A stretch of 64,000 nucleotides of DNA from Candidatus Melainabacteria bacterium. GTDB taxonomy: Bacteria > Cyanobacteriota > Vampirovibrionia > Vampirovibrionales > Vampirovibrionaceae. This document shows, piece by piece, positions 45,101 to 54,790 of this stretch. The stretch is taken from positions 1 through 64,000 of the forward strand of contig CABHPA010000198.1 in NCBI GenBank assembly GCA_902168245.1. The letters run 5' to 3'. Numbering within the stretch: position 1 is the first letter of the stretch; every line of letters begins with the position of its first letter. Under the pieces are notes generated by a model. That model saw nothing but the letters and a program-made list of their open reading frames with translations. It did not search any database and was not told the DNA's origin. A program made the translations under genes and the position numbers.

Positions 45101-46539
45101 AGCTGGCTGCGCCGCTTAATCTGCAAGTATCGCTGGATCAGCGCCTCATCCAGGCTATCGGGAGGGGCGTCAATCACAATGGCGTTATTGGCCTTGGTTA
45201 AAGCCTGCAATGTTTGCCACCGAATTTCCAGCAAGTCCAGGGCCACGCCCTTGCGGTAGGCGTCATAGGCATTATCCGGCATACTGTTGGCAACTTGCAG
45301 GGTTTCCGGTTCCGAAAACGTGACCACCATCAGCAAATGGTTGACCGAAAAACTCTTCAGGCTATGCAGCAGGTTGCGGGAGGCAATCGGGTCAATCAGG
45401 TCGGTAAACACCACCACCAAGGAGCGCCGCTTCAAGCTTCGGGCCGCCTGAAGCATCACCGTTTCGTAATCCGGCTCCACAGGCTGCACGGCAGTTTCCC
45501 CCAGAATTTCCAGAACCTTGCTGAGGTGCTTACGACCCGAACCCAGCGGGGCGCTTGCCATAAGCCGATTACTAAAAACGCCCGCCCCCACACAATCCCC
45601 GCGATCAATCGCCACGCCCATAAAGGCAAGCGCGGCATTCAAGGCCCAGTCGTATTTTTTAAGCCGCTTTCCGCAAGCGCCTTGCAGCACCACGTCCATT
45701 TTGCGCCCGGCATCCAGCAACACCAGGATGGGCTGCTCCACCTCGTGCGCAAAAGTTCGCACCACAGGCATATCCAGCTTGGCAGTGGCCTGCCAGGCCA
45801 TCTTTCGGATGTCATCACCCGCAAAGTAATGCCGCAAACCGCTAAATTGGGTGCCTTCCAGTCCCAGCGAATGCTTTTGCAGCTCGCCCGCGTTTTGCGC
45901 GCGGGAGGCCATCACTCGCATTTGCCGCACCCGTCGCAAATCCGGGGTCACAATAATGTCATCGGGCCGTCCGCCCTGCACCGTCATCCATAACAAACCA
46001 AGCCGACTGAGATAGCGGCCATGCACCTTCTCAAAACGAAAGCGCCCCCGCTGATTCGGGCGCAGGTCGTAAGCAATGGTTTGATAACTGAACGGTTCCA
46101 CCTGCACCGCCAGGGTAAAACCTTTTGAGGGACGCCCGGTCATCAGGCCGACTGGAACACTATCCCGCACCATTCCCTGTATTGGGGCGGCGCTGTTGTT
46201 CATGACCGTGAGAACCACCTGGTTTTGCTGCCCAATAGACAGTTTCCGGCTCAGCGCCCGGTTGAAGCTGATGTAACGGGCTGGTACACTCAGTAAAAAA
46301 GCGTCTACCAATAGCGTTAACATCAAAAGCGGCGTGTAGAAAGCAGTTATCCAAGTTAGCCAAGGCCAGAACAAGCTCAGGGCAAACACTGGCACGGGCA
46401 ATAGAATGAGCGCAAAGGTACGCCAAGTGGGTTGAGCCTTGGCCACAAATCCCAATAACAGCACCGCGCCCAACACAAAGGCTAACGCTAGCGAGCTGTC
46501 CTTGAGCTGGTTCTGCAAGGCCGCCAGAGTCTCATCCAT
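45097..46539 (-). CDS. DUF58-domain membrane protein
   Basis: 480 residues. Two or three N-terminal transmembrane helices (about 20-80), a beta-rich region, then the DUF58 core TQFSGLRHYFAGDDIRKMAW and TAKLDMPVVRTFAHE, followed by a VWA-like domain with LLDAGRKMDV (a degenerate MIDAS, where DxSxS is expected) and LVVVFTDLIDP. DUF58 proteins usually accompany a MoxR-type AAA ATPase; none is in the window. Follows the DUF429-like gene by 19 bp on the same strand. Confidence 0.85.
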   Translation of the reverse strand: MDETLAALQNQLKDSSLALAFVLGAVLLLGFVAKAQPTWRTFALILLPVPVFALSLFWPWLTWITAFYTPLLMLTLLVDAFLLSVPARYISFNRALSRKLSIGQQNQVVLTVMNNSAAPIQGMVRDSVPVGLMTGRPSKGFTLAVQVEPFSYQTIAYDLRPNQRGRFRFEKVHGRYLSRLGLLWMTVQGGRPDDIIVTPDLRRVRQMRVMASRAQNAGELQKHSLGLEGTQFSGLRHYFAGDDIRKMAWQATAKLDMPVVRTFAHEVEQPILVLLDAGRKMDVVLQGACGKRLKKYDWALNAALAFMGVAIDRGDCVGAGVFSNRLMASAPLGSGRKHLSKVLEILGETAVQPVEPDYETVMLQAARSLKRRSLVVVFTDLIDPIASRNLLHSLKSFSVNHLLMVVTFSEPETLQVANSMPDNAYDAYRKGVALDLLEIRWQTLQALTKANNAIVIDAPPDSLDEALIQRYLQIKRRSQL

Positions 46540-46558
46540 TTCCCCCTCCCATGCCGGT

Positions 46559-47293
46559 TTAGCGAACCTTCATCAGACGGGTTCGCTTGAGAGGATCCAG
46601 ATAAAGACGCTGCTCATCGTCCTCGTAGAGTTTAAAATGATCGTTTTCCTTGCCCTTGCAGAGCAGCCATGATGTGTAAGCGCCAATCATGGCGTCCAGC
46701 ACCGAGCTAGGGGCCAGATTGTTGGGGATATCCCGAATCCCCAAGCGTTGCTTTAACAAGGCCTGCATGGCCCGGCAACCTTGGGGGCTACGGCTGCGGA
46801 ACGGAATATTCAGCCCGTAGCGCAGCTTGGCATGGGCGGTAAAAAAGCTGAAAATCAGGATTCCCTTATCGTTCACCGCATCGTAAAAATCCTTGGCCCG
46901 CTGGGCGTAGCGATCGGTGGGAACGGGATCCTTGACCTCATTGGGAACTTTCTCACCCAGCCGCAACGGATGCATTTTAATTTGCTGCTGCCGCCATTTG
47001 CTGGGAATGCTCAGGCTTTTGGGAATATCCAGCGCCACCACCAGGTTTTCCGGCGGGGCCAGGTTGCTTAAAAACAGCAGTAACTCCTCGTCACTGCTCA
47101 TTTTATCCATGCGCACAATGCGGCGGTTGCGGTCGATGACCGTAATGCCCGTTTCCAGGTTCTCGATGGGGGCCATGTCGATGCCCACGAAGTACCATTT
47201 GTTGGTCAGGCTGGCGCAAGGTTCCGACCCCAGCTTGGCGGGCAGATCCTTGATTGTGATTTCGTGTTTCAGGTAGATTGATGAAGCGGACAT
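46559..47293 (-). CDS. DUF429-like putative nuclease-fold protein
   Basis: 244 residues from ATG at 47293; a second in-frame ATG is 42 bp upstream and cannot be excluded. YFVGIDMAPIENLETGITVI and VALDIPKSLSIPS followed, near the C-terminus, by SSVLDAMIGAYTSWLL recall the RNase-H-like DUF429 family (DxA..., VAxDIP, DAxxxAxxA). Function not known. First of a two-gene unit with the DUF58 protein. Confidence 0.65.
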   Translation of the reverse strand: MSASSIYLKHEITIKDLPAKLGSEPCASLTNKWYFVGIDMAPIENLETGITVIDRNRRIVRMDKMSSDEELLLFLSNLAPPENLVVALDIPKSLSIPSKWRQQQIKMHPLRLGEKVPNEVKDPVPTDRYAQRAKDFYDAVNDKGILIFSFFTAHAKLRYGLNIPFRSRSPQGCRAMQALLKQRLGIRDIPNNLAPSSVLDAMIGAYTSWLLCKGKENDHFKLYEDDEQRLYLDPLKRTRLMKVR

Positions 47294-47402
47294 GCCATTA
47301 TCATACCCCACACCCCGCAGAATCAGAATGCCCATCGCCCCAAACGGGCCGAAACGCTAGGCACTGGTCACCCTCATTCAGCGACGCACGGAGAACGGAA
47401 TT

Positions 47403-48503
47403 TTGCAAAAGGCAGGCATCGTAGGGCTACCCAACGTGGGCAAATCCACCCTGTTCAACGCCCTCACCTCATCTTATCAGGCGGAAAGCGCCAATTATCC
47501 CTTCTGTACCATTGAACCCAACGTGGGCATCGTCAAGGTGCCGGATCCGCGCCTGTGGATTCTGAAAGATCTGGCGAAAACCCAGGTGGTGATTCCCGCC
47601 GTGTTCGAGTTTGTGGACATTGCCGGTCTGGTGCGCGGCGCCAGCAAGGGCGAAGGTTTGGGGAACCAGTTCCTGGCAAACATTCGGGAAGTGGACGCCA
47701 TTGTGCATGTGGTGCGCTGCTTTGAAAGCACCGATATCGTCCACGTGGAAGGCAGCGTAGACCCGCTACGCGATTTGGAAACCATCCATATTGAGCTTTG
47801 CATGGCCGATTCCGCTTCGCTTGGCAAGCAAATTGAGCGCCTGATCAAGCAAGTGAAGCAGAAAGACAAGGATTCCGAAGCCAAGCTGGCCTTGTTCCAA
47901 AAGATTAAGCCGATCATCGATGGCGCTGGCGTGATTGATCCCAAAACGCTGAACGAGGAAGAACTGGTGCTGCTCAAGCAATCCCAGTTACTGAGCACTA
48001 AGCCGGTGATTTACGCCGGGAACGTGACCGAAGGCGACTTGGCCAACCCGGAAGGGAACCCGCACTTCGAGCGCCTGAAAGAACGGGCCGCCGAGGAAGG
48101 CCGCATAGCAGTACCCATTTCTGCGCAGATTGAAGCCGAATTGACCCAGATTGACGAGAACGAAAAGGCCGACTATCTGGAAAGCCTGGGCGTTACTTCC
48201 TCCGGGGTGGATGGGCTGATTCAGGCCGCGTTCAAAACGCTGGATCTGGAAACCTACTTTACGGCAGGCGAGAAAGAAGTGCGCGCATGGCCTTACGATA
48301 AGGGCATGACCGCCCCTCAGTGCGCAGGCATAATCCACACCGACTTTGAGAAAGGCTTTATTCGCGCCGAAATCACCGGCTACAACGATTATGTAGCTGC
48401 CGGCGGCGAAAAAGGAGCCAAGGAAAAGGGCCAAATGCGGCTGGAAGGCAAAGACTATATTATGAAAGACGGCGACGTCGTCCACTTCCGCTTCAACGTC
48501 TAG
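47403..48503 (+). CDS. ychF: Redox-regulated ATPase YchF
   Basis: 366 residues from TTG with GGAG upstream. P-loop [31 protein letters not shown], and the NKxD-like motif replaced as in YchF (YAGNVTEGD). C-terminal TGS domain [20 protein letters not shown]. Universal Obg-like ATPase. Normal length. Confidence 0.97.
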   Translation: MQKAGIVGLPNVGKSTLFNALTSSYQAESANYPFCTIEPNVGIVKVPDPRLWILKDLAKTQVVIPAVFEFVDIAGLVRGASKGEGLGNQFLANIREVDAIVHVVRCFESTDIVHVEGSVDPLRDLETIHIELCMADSASLGKQIERLIKQVKQKDKDSEAKLALFQKIKPIIDGAGVIDPKTLNEEELVLLKQSQLLSTKPVIYAGNVTEGDLANPEGNPHFERLKERAAEEGRIAVPISAQIEAELTQIDENEKADYLESLGVTSSGVDGLIQAAFKTLDLETYFTAGEKEVRAWPYDKGMTAPQCAGIIHTDFEKGFIRAEITGYNDYVAAGGEKGAKEKGQMRLEGKDYIMKDGDVVHFRFNV

Positions 48504-48649
48504 CCACCGCCTTTAAGCCTCAAGCCCACTTTCGGGAAATCCGCTCAACTGGTTTGCCTTTACTTTACGGTGTTCATGTTCCGGCTGGTTCGCAGTAGGA
48601 TATGGCATATTCGTATCAGTAGAAGCATAGACCCCCAAAGGAGCGCCCG

Positions 48650-49708
48650 ATGCCAGCCGCCACTGTCGAAACGCAAACCATGAAAGCCATCCGTAAATCC
48701 CAGGCAGCGGAAGGGTTTGAGTATTTGAGCGTGGACAAGCCGGTTCCCGGCCCCAAGGAAGTGCTGATTAAAGTAACCCTGGCCTCCGTGTGCGGCACGG
48801 ATTTCCACATTACCAACTGGGACGAGTGGAGCGCCAACCGGATTAAGCCGCCGCTGGTATACGGCCATGAGTTCTGCGGCGTGATTGAGGCCGTGGGCGA
48901 AAAAGTCTTCGGCCTGAAAGCGGGCGATTATGTCTCTGCGGAAATGCATTTGCCCTGCGGCCATTGCCTGCAATGTCAGCAAGGCCACAAGCACATTTGC
49001 GAGAACGTCAAAATTTTCGGGATTGACCTGCCGGGCTGCTTTGCGGAATACATCAAGATTCCCGCCAAGCAGGTGGTGAAGTTGCCCCCTTCCATCAAGC
49101 CGGAATACGGCGCGTTGCTGGACTCGCTGGGCAATTCGGTGCATGCGGTGTCCAAGGCGGATGTTTCCGGCAAGACCGTGCATGTGGTGGGCTGCGGCCC
49201 GTTGGGACTGTTTGCCATTGTGGTCGCCAAGGCCATGGGCGCGTTGAAGGTGTATGCCTCCGATGTTTCCCCGTTCCGCCTGGATTTGGCTGAAAAAGCC
49301 GGTGCCGATGCCGTGCTGGCCGCCGATAAAGTGAAGGTTTCCAATGAGTTGAAAGCCCTGACCAAAGGGCCGGGCGTGGATGTGGTGCTGGAGATGTCTG
49401 GCAGCCCCATGGCCATTAACGATGCCCTGCGCGGCATGAAGCTGGGCGGCACCGCCGTGATGATGGGCATTCCCAAAGGCAGCGTGGAACTGGATCTCAG
49501 TCAGGATATCATTTTTAAGGAAGCCCGCGTGATTGGGGTGAACGGCCGCCAGATTTTCCAGACCTGGCTGCTGATGCTGGACCTGATGGCCGCAGGCAAG
49601 CTGGATCTCGACTTCATTATTACCCATGAACTGCCGCTTTCCGAGTTTGGGCAGGCCATGGATCTCATTCGCCAAGGCGTTAGCGGTAAAATCTTGCTGA
49701 AGCCCTAA
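48650..49708 (+). CDS. tdh: L-threonine 3-dehydrogenase
   Basis: 352 residues, ATG with AAAGGAG seven bases upstream. Zinc-dependent medium-chain dehydrogenase: catalytic Cys in SVCGTDFHI, GHEFCGVI, structural zinc Cys4 in PCGHCLQCQQGHKHIC, NAD-binding VVGCGPLGLFA. Oxidises threonine to 2-amino-3-ketobutyrate. The partner kbl is 0.9 kb downstream, separated by an unrelated gene. About 10 residues longer than E. coli Tdh at the N-terminus. Confidence 0.95.
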   Translation: MPAATVETQTMKAIRKSQAAEGFEYLSVDKPVPGPKEVLIKVTLASVCGTDFHITNWDEWSANRIKPPLVYGHEFCGVIEAVGEKVFGLKAGDYVSAEMHLPCGHCLQCQQGHKHICENVKIFGIDLPGCFAEYIKIPAKQVVKLPPSIKPEYGALLDSLGNSVHAVSKADVSGKTVHVVGCGPLGLFAIVVAKAMGALKVYASDVSPFRLDLAEKAGADAVLAADKVKVSNELKALTKGPGVDVVLEMSGSPMAINDALRGMKLGGTAVMMGIPKGSVELDLSQDIIFKEARVIGVNGRQIFQTWLLMLDLMAAGKLDLDFIITHELPLSEFGQAMDLIRQGVSGKILLKP

Positions 49709-49712
49709 GCCC

Positions 49713-50555
49713 ATGAGCCTAACCTTCTCTCAACGCATGGGCCTTGAACCTGTAAAAACACTACAGGTTGATTCTATGGATGATGACCTTAGAACATGCT
49801 TGTGGAACGCTTTTTATGAAAATATTTGGAATACATTCCAGGTTGATGATGCAGATTGGGAAGATTCCAGACCAGTACTTATCCATTGTGGTCGCTCCTT
49901 TTGGATCGATTTAACCAAACGCTATTTTAAGCAGCCTATTGATGAAGTAAGTACTTATGCATGGGATTGTAGTTCTATCTTAAAACAATGTTTTCTAAAT
50001 GCTGACTGGGCTAAAGTCTATGATTTTATTGAGTTTTTATATACTTGTACCATGCTAGAGCGTGGCATTGAGCCTTTTACCAAACAGTGCAATCAAGCTC
50101 TAGAAAGGGAAATGTCAGGCTATCGAATCATTAATGGCCGTGTCACCCCAATTACAAACTCAACAGAAATCACTAGCCTTGAAGAAGCTGTAAAATCCCC
50201 TTATGAGTACGCCAACCAGCACCTTCATTGTGCGCTAGAGAAGCTCTCAGATAGGGATAATCCTGATTATCGAAACAGTATTAAAGAGTCTATAACTGCG
50301 GTTGAAGCCATTTGTAGAAAATTGACCAATGAATCGACACTAGACCGGGCTCTTAACAAGATTGGAAACAAGATAGACTTCAACAGTCAGTTCAAGCAAG
50401 GGTTAGAAAAACTGTATTATTACACTCATGAGGAAAGTAGGCATGCCTTAATGAAGGATTCTACAACATCTTTCGATGAGGCGAAGTTTATGCTGGTGGC
50501 CTGTTCTGCCTTTGTGAATTACCTGACTGCCAAAGCAAGTGTTTTAAATGACTAG
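49713..50555 (+). CDS. AbiJ-like (AbiJ-NTD4 plus HEPN-type C-terminal) protein
   Basis: 280 residues, ATG four bases after tdh. The N-terminus LTFSQRMGLEPVKTLQVDSM then DDDLRTCLWNAFYENIW matches the AbiJ N-terminal domain (NTD4) as I know it. The C-terminal part YRNSIKESITAVEAICRKLT, LEKLYYYTHEESRHALMKD and AKFMLVACSAFVNYLTAK matches the HEPN/abortive-infection C-terminal class; RHAL may hold the RNase His. AT-richer than both neighbours. Likely a toxin-like RNase or abortive-infection protein, inserted into the tdh-kbl pair. Function is inference. Confidence 0.75.
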   Translation: MSLTFSQRMGLEPVKTLQVDSMDDDLRTCLWNAFYENIWNTFQVDDADWEDSRPVLIHCGRSFWIDLTKRYFKQPIDEVSTYAWDCSSILKQCFLNADWAKVYDFIEFLYTCTMLERGIEPFTKQCNQALEREMSGYRIINGRVTPITNSTEITSLEEAVKSPYEYANQHLHCALEKLSDRDNPDYRNSIKESITAVEAICRKLTNESTLDRALNKIGNKIDFNSQFKQGLEKLYYYTHEESRHALMKDSTTSFDEAKFMLVACSAFVNYLTAKASVLND

Positions 50556-50570
50556 ATTGGGAGCCGATTT

Positions 50571-51779
50571 ATGAGCCACGCATCCACTACCCACGTATCG
50601 CATCGGTTGGATTTCCTCAAGGACGAGATTCAGCGGCTGAAGGACGAGCATTTGTACCAGTCTTTGAAACCCTTTGACGGCATGCAGGGCGCGGAAATCC
50701 GTATGGAAGGCCGCACGATTCTCAATTTTTCGTCTAACAACTACCTGGGGCTGGCCAATCATCCCAAGCTGATGGAAGCCTCCAAGAAGGCGATTGACGC
50801 CTACGGCGTGGGCGCGGGCGCGGTGCGCACCATCATCGGCACCATGAGCATTCACGAGGAACTGGAAGCGAAACTGGCCCAGTTCAAGCAGTGTGAGGCC
50901 ACGCTGGTGCTGCAATCCGGCTTTACGGCCAACATGGCCGCTATCCCGCCAATTGTGGGCGAAGGGGATGTGATCATCAGCGACGAGCTGAACCACGCCA
51001 GCATTATCGACGCCGTTCGGCTCAGCCGGGGCGCGGGCAAGGATATTTTTCCGCACAGCAATATGGACGCGTTGGAAAGCGTCCTCAAAAAGCACAAAAC
51101 CGCCCGCCGCAAGCTGATTGTGACCGATGGTGTCTTCTCCATGGACGGGGATATCGCCAAGCTACCCCAAATTGTGGCGCTGGCCGAAAAGCACAACGCC
51201 ATTGTGATGGTGGACGATGCCCACGGCAGCGGCGTTTTGGGTAGCCATGGCCGGGGTACGGTGGATCATTTCGACCTGCACGGCCGGGTGGATATTGTGG
51301 TGGGCACTATGTCGAAGGCGCTGGGCACTATGGGCGGCTATGTGGCCAGTACTCAAGCCATGCGGGAGATTATGGTGAACAAGGCGCGCCCGTTGTTGTT
51401 CAGCACGCCGCATCCGCCTTCGGTAGTGGCTTCCTGCATTGCCGCAGTAGAGTTGGTGGAAAGCGACGACACCCTGATTCAGCAACTGTGGTACAACACC
51501 CGCTACTTTAAAGCAGGGATGAAATCCATTGGCCTGCCCATTGAAAGCGAAACCCCTCTCTGCCCGGTGATTGTGGGCACCAGCGAGAAAGCCCAGAAGC
51601 TCAGTGAGCGGCTTTATGAAGAAGGCATCTACGGCCGGGCCATTGTATTCCCCACCGTGGCCGCCGATAAGGCGCGGGTACGCGTGATTATCAACGCCAA
51701 CCACACCCAGGCCCACCTGGACCGCTGTATTGAAGCCTTCGAGAAAATCGGCAAAGAGCTGAACTTACTACAACGCTAG
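50571..51779 (+). CDS. kbl: 2-amino-3-ketobutyrate CoA ligase (glycine C-acetyltransferase)
   Basis: 402 residues, ATG with GGGAG upstream. PLP enzyme of the alpha-oxoamine synthase family: NFSSNNYLGLANHPKL, VDDAHGSGVLGSHGRGT and the Schiff-base Lys in GTMSKALGTMGGY. Cleaves 2-amino-3-ketobutyrate with CoA to glycine and acetyl-CoA, completing threonine degradation begun by tdh. Its own ribosome-binding site follows 15 bp after the AbiJ-like gene. Confidence 0.95.
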   Translation: MSHASTTHVSHRLDFLKDEIQRLKDEHLYQSLKPFDGMQGAEIRMEGRTILNFSSNNYLGLANHPKLMEASKKAIDAYGVGAGAVRTIIGTMSIHEELEAKLAQFKQCEATLVLQSGFTANMAAIPPIVGEGDVIISDELNHASIIDAVRLSRGAGKDIFPHSNMDALESVLKKHKTARRKLIVTDGVFSMDGDIAKLPQIVALAEKHNAIVMVDDAHGSGVLGSHGRGTVDHFDLHGRVDIVVGTMSKALGTMGGYVASTQAMREIMVNKARPLLFSTPHPPSVVASCIAAVELVESDDTLIQQLWYNTRYFKAGMKSIGLPIESETPLCPVIVGTSEKAQKLSERLYEEGIYGRAIVFPTVAADKARVRVIINANHTQAHLDRCIEAFEKIGKELNLLQR

Positions 51780-51797
51780 AAGCCGCTGCATTTCTGG

Positions 51798-51826
51798 TTC
51801 ATGACTGCTTAACAATATGCTACAAT
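51798..51826 (+). promoter_or_regulatory. Extended -10 promoter of the GGDEF/HD-GYP gene
   Basis: TTCATG at 51798-51803, 17-bp spacer, TGCTACAAT (extended -10) with TACAAT at 51821-51826. Start would be about 60 bases before the GTG. Confidence 0.6.
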
Positions 51827-51896
51827 TGCTGAACCAGTGTGCATCGTATGTTTGCTTACAGCCGCTACTGACGGGAGATAGGCGGAGAGTTTCAGC

Positions 51897-53879
51897 GTGG
51901 AGAAATCCGGAAAAAACAGCAGTTCAAACGGTTTGGCCAAGGCATGGAACCAGCTTTGCGATCAGGTTTCCAGCCGGGTCGATCAATGCGCCACCGCCTT
52001 GTTACATGCGGAAAAAATCCAGATGGGCAAAAAGCCTTACGGCGGTCGCCTGTCCAAAACCCGCTTGAGTTCACCGGAAGACGAGATCAAGAACCTGATT
52101 ATCACCGCCGCCTCGCTGGCAGACATTTGGGAATTCTTCCTGAAGCGCTTACGCAGTGGCAGCCAACTGGATTTACTTTGCTTTTCCTTGCTGGATGAGC
52201 GCGGGGACTTTATTGAGGCCCGCTATGTATATACCGGCGAGCTGATTGAGCAGACTTCCCAGCACAGACTGGCGATTTCCATGGCCGATACCGGGAATCA
52301 CCTGGTGCAATCCTATCGGCGTAAAGACACCACGTTTTCGCCCAACCTGAGAACAATGGGCACGGACATTCTGACAGTCATCCCCTGGGCCAAAAACGAG
52401 CCGGAAGACCGAGCGATTGATTTCAACCTGTTCAGCGTCCCGCTGATTGCGGGCGGGCAGGCCATCGCCATGCTCACGTTGGGTTTTCGGGAAATGGATT
52501 CGTTCTCACAGGCCAAATTATCGTACGTGTACACGCTGCGAGATCAAATTGCACAACTCATCTGGAACCTGGTGCTGCAAGACCGCATGAAAAACCAGGC
52601 CCAGGTGGATAACCTGACCGGCCTGCTCAGTTACACCTATTTTCAGGGCATTTTAGAGCGTGAATTAACCAAATCGGATCAGCAAAACACCTCGGTCACG
52701 GTAATGATTCTGGATATCAACAATATTCAGGAAATCAACCAGAGTAGGGGCCATCAGGCGGGAGACGCGGCCATATGCCACCTGGCCGCCACCGTCAGAC
52801 GATTGATTAGAGGACTGGATACCGTAGCCCGGTACGGAGGGGACGAAGTGGTGGTGATTCTGCCGGAAACGGATCGCACGGGGGCGGATGAAATCGCCCA
52901 GCGCTTCCTGAACGGCTTAAAAATGGGGTTGCCGGAGCATTTACAGGATCTGTCCATTAGTATTGGGCATGCCACCTACCCGGATGACACCAAAACCCAG
53001 GAAAAACTGCTCAAACTCACCGAACAAGCCCTGCATTTGGCCAAGTTCAAGGGCGGCAAAATAGGGGAATCCACCAGCATCGCTACCGGCGAGATTGACC
53101 AGCTCAGCGACAAGACGGTGATGGAGGTGTTCGCCTCCCAGGTGGCGAAAAAGTACGACAATATCCATGTACCCAGCGTGTATCAGGAACTGGTGAGCCA
53201 CATTGAGAAAAAGAATACCGGCACCGCCAAGACGGACGATCTCATGCTGGAAACCATCACCTCGCTGGCCGGGGCGCTGGAAGCGAAGGATCGGTATACG
53301 CGAGGGCATTCCCAGGCGGTTTCCAACTATGCGGTGGCCCTGGCCCACGCCTTGCAAATGAACGCCGCCGAAGTGGAAGAGATTCGCACCGCCGCCTTCC
53401 TGCACGATATCGGCAAAATTGGCATTCCTGAGGATATTTTGTGCAAAAGCGGCCCGCTGAACGAAAAAGAATGGGAAATTATGAAGCAGCACCCGGTCAT
53501 TGGGGCGCAACAGATTCTATACCCGGTGGCCAGCCTGCGGCCGATTATTCCCGCCGTGGAATGCCACCACGAAAACTGGGACGGCACCGGCCATCCCTAC
53601 GGCTACAAAGGCGAAAAAATTCCGCTGGGCGCGCGGATTGTGTCCATTGTGGACGCCTTCCATGCCCTCACCTCCGAACGTTCTTACCGCAAGGCGCTGC
53701 CCGTAACGGAAGCCCGAAAGATTATGGATGCAGGCGCAGGTTCCAAGTGGGATCCCTACCTGTTGGACGTTTTCTTCGGCATTCTCACCAGCGCTTCGCC
53801 CAAAACGCCGGAAGAACAGCCAAAAACGGCAGCCTGCGCCATCGCCAGCCCGCTCCAGCTAAAGCTGTATACCGGCTAA
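51897..53879 (+). CDS. GGDEF plus HD-GYP c-di-GMP signalling protein
   Basis: 660 residues from GTG. Residues about 60-215 are a GAF-like sensor; about 240-390 a GGDEF domain with RYGGDEVV (GGDE at 314-317; the usual final Phe is Val) and an inhibitory-site RGLD five residues before it; about 450-640 an HD domain of HD-GYP type with HDIGKIGIP (H503, D504). In the HD-GYP loop the GYP is GHP (565-567). It could both make and break c-di-GMP, or the GGDEF may be regulatory. No membrane segment, so cytosolic. Confidence 0.92.
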   Translation: MEKSGKNSSSNGLAKAWNQLCDQVSSRVDQCATALLHAEKIQMGKKPYGGRLSKTRLSSPEDEIKNLIITAASLADIWEFFLKRLRSGSQLDLLCFSLLDERGDFIEARYVYTGELIEQTSQHRLAISMADTGNHLVQSYRRKDTTFSPNLRTMGTDILTVIPWAKNEPEDRAIDFNLFSVPLIAGGQAIAMLTLGFREMDSFSQAKLSYVYTLRDQIAQLIWNLVLQDRMKNQAQVDNLTGLLSYTYFQGILERELTKSDQQNTSVTVMILDINNIQEINQSRGHQAGDAAICHLAATVRRLIRGLDTVARYGGDEVVVILPETDRTGADEIAQRFLNGLKMGLPEHLQDLSISIGHATYPDDTKTQEKLLKLTEQALHLAKFKGGKIGESTSIATGEIDQLSDKTVMEVFASQVAKKYDNIHVPSVYQELVSHIEKKNTGTAKTDDLMLETITSLAGALEAKDRYTRGHSQAVSNYAVALAHALQMNAAEVEEIRTAAFLHDIGKIGIPEDILCKSGPLNEKEWEIMKQHPVIGAQQILYPVASLRPIIPAVECHHENWDGTGHPYGYKGEKIPLGARIVSIVDAFHALTSERSYRKALPVTEARKIMDAGAGSKWDPYLLDVFFGILTSASPKTPEEQPKTAACAIASPLQLKLYTG

Positions 53880-54037
53880 CAAGCGTTTTGCCTTATCCAA
53901 GCCGCGCAACCGGCAGATCTGTCAGCCCATCGGCAAGCGGCTTGAAATTGACTTCCCCTAAGTGTTTTTCATACAATGAATAGGCCTGCCGGATCACCTT
54001 TTGGTGGGCCATCAATCAATAGGGAGCGCTTAACCGC

Positions 54038-54259
54038 ATGACCACCATCACACAGATTGCCTGTGACCTGAACGAGAAAGTGGAGAACCGTTACGCCCTG
54101 GTTCTGGAAATTGCCGAACTGGGCAAGCGCCTGCTGGAAGACAGCCGGGAAAAAATCGATCCGTTCTCCAAAGTCTCCACCACTTCCGAGAAAGTGATTT
54201 ATCAGGCGCTGATTATGAAATCCAGCGAGATTGATATAGGCGACGGCCTGATTGGCTAA
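54038..54259 (+). CDS. rpoZ: RNA polymerase omega subunit
   Basis: 73 residues, ATG with AGGGAG upstream. VENRYALVLEIAELGKRLL and KVIYQALIMKSSEI are the omega helix pattern. Stabilises beta-prime in RNA polymerase. Shorter than E. coli omega (91), as in Cyanobacteria-like lineages. A terminator follows. Confidence 0.9.
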   Translation: MTTITQIACDLNEKVENRYALVLEIAELGKRLLEDSREKIDPFSKVSTTSEKVIYQALIMKSSEIDIGDGLIG

Positions 54260-54293
54260 CGCCCGCAAACACGCCATATAAAAGATATTCCAA

Positions 54294-54328
54294 CGACAGC
54301 CCATCCTTCCCTGGTGGGCTGTCGTTTT
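54294..54328 (+). terminator. Terminator after rpoZ
   Basis: CGACAGCCCA (54294-54303) pairs with TGGGCTGTCG (54315-54324), then TTTT. Confidence 0.9.
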
Positions 54329-54511
54329 GGGGCGTGATTCCCGAAAAAGTAATATTTCTTAACAATTCAGCCTGACACACGTCTCATCCATGCATCAAAA
54401 CCATGCATAAGCCCACCCAAAACGACTGATACCGTATTAAAAGAGCATATCAGCCTTAAAAATTCACATATTTTTATTAACATGAGCCTACTCATACAAC
54501 AGTTGAGTTGT

Positions 54512-54517
54512 TATAAT
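54512..54517 (+). promoter_or_regulatory. -10 box upstream of small-protein locus
   Basis: Perfect TATAAT; the -35 position is TACTCA, so recognition may need an activator or the CTCA/TGAG inverted repeat just upstream. Confidence 0.55.
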
Positions 54518-54585
54518 GATTCATGAAAGTGCAAGGAGAAAAGTAAGCCCGTTGAAGGGTGTTTACAAGAAGAAAGAGGGATAAG

Positions 54586-54684
54586 ATGCCAAGTAATGGC
54601 ATGGCTTCACGTGTCCGTAATCAGGCAGTTCAACTCCACCACAGGCAGTTTAACGCATCAATAAGAAGGAACACAGGCGACTGA
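54586..54684 (+). CDS. Candidate 32-residue basic small protein
   Basis: ATG at 54586 with AGAGGG five bases upstream, 32 codons and a TGA stop (54682-54684). The product begins MPSNGMASRVRNQAV and ends with ASIRRNTGD; it is Arg/Gln/Asn-rich and basic, with no membrane segment. It lies on the transcript expected from the TATAAT at 54512 and upstream of another small gene at 54791. Real status is uncertain: support is only the ribosome-binding site and position. Confidence 0.4.
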   Translation: MPSNGMASRVRNQAVQLHHRQFNASIRRNTGD

Positions 54685-54790
54685 AGCGGCTTTCATTAGG
54701 CAATCGATCCAAGTAACCATCACTGTATTAATCCAATTTTTTTCAGATCCACAATCCAACCATTCTAAACGTGAGAGGAGAATGTTCAGT

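Larger units (their letters stand above)
54260..54585. other. 326-bp intergenic region with promoter
   Basis: After the rpoZ terminator the region is AT-rich and holds a perfect TATAAT at 54512-54517, beside a CTCA/TGAG inverted repeat at 54491-54506. It probably drives the small-protein locus at 54586-54970. Confidence 0.5.

Noticed and set aside
48560-49714. Minus-strand frame of 384 codons opposite tdh
   Set aside because: Shadow of tdh; His/Gln-rich composition with no family features.
54523-54546. 7-codon frame MKVQGEK after the -10 box
   Set aside because: Start codon lies where the transcript itself should begin; no room for a ribosome-binding site.
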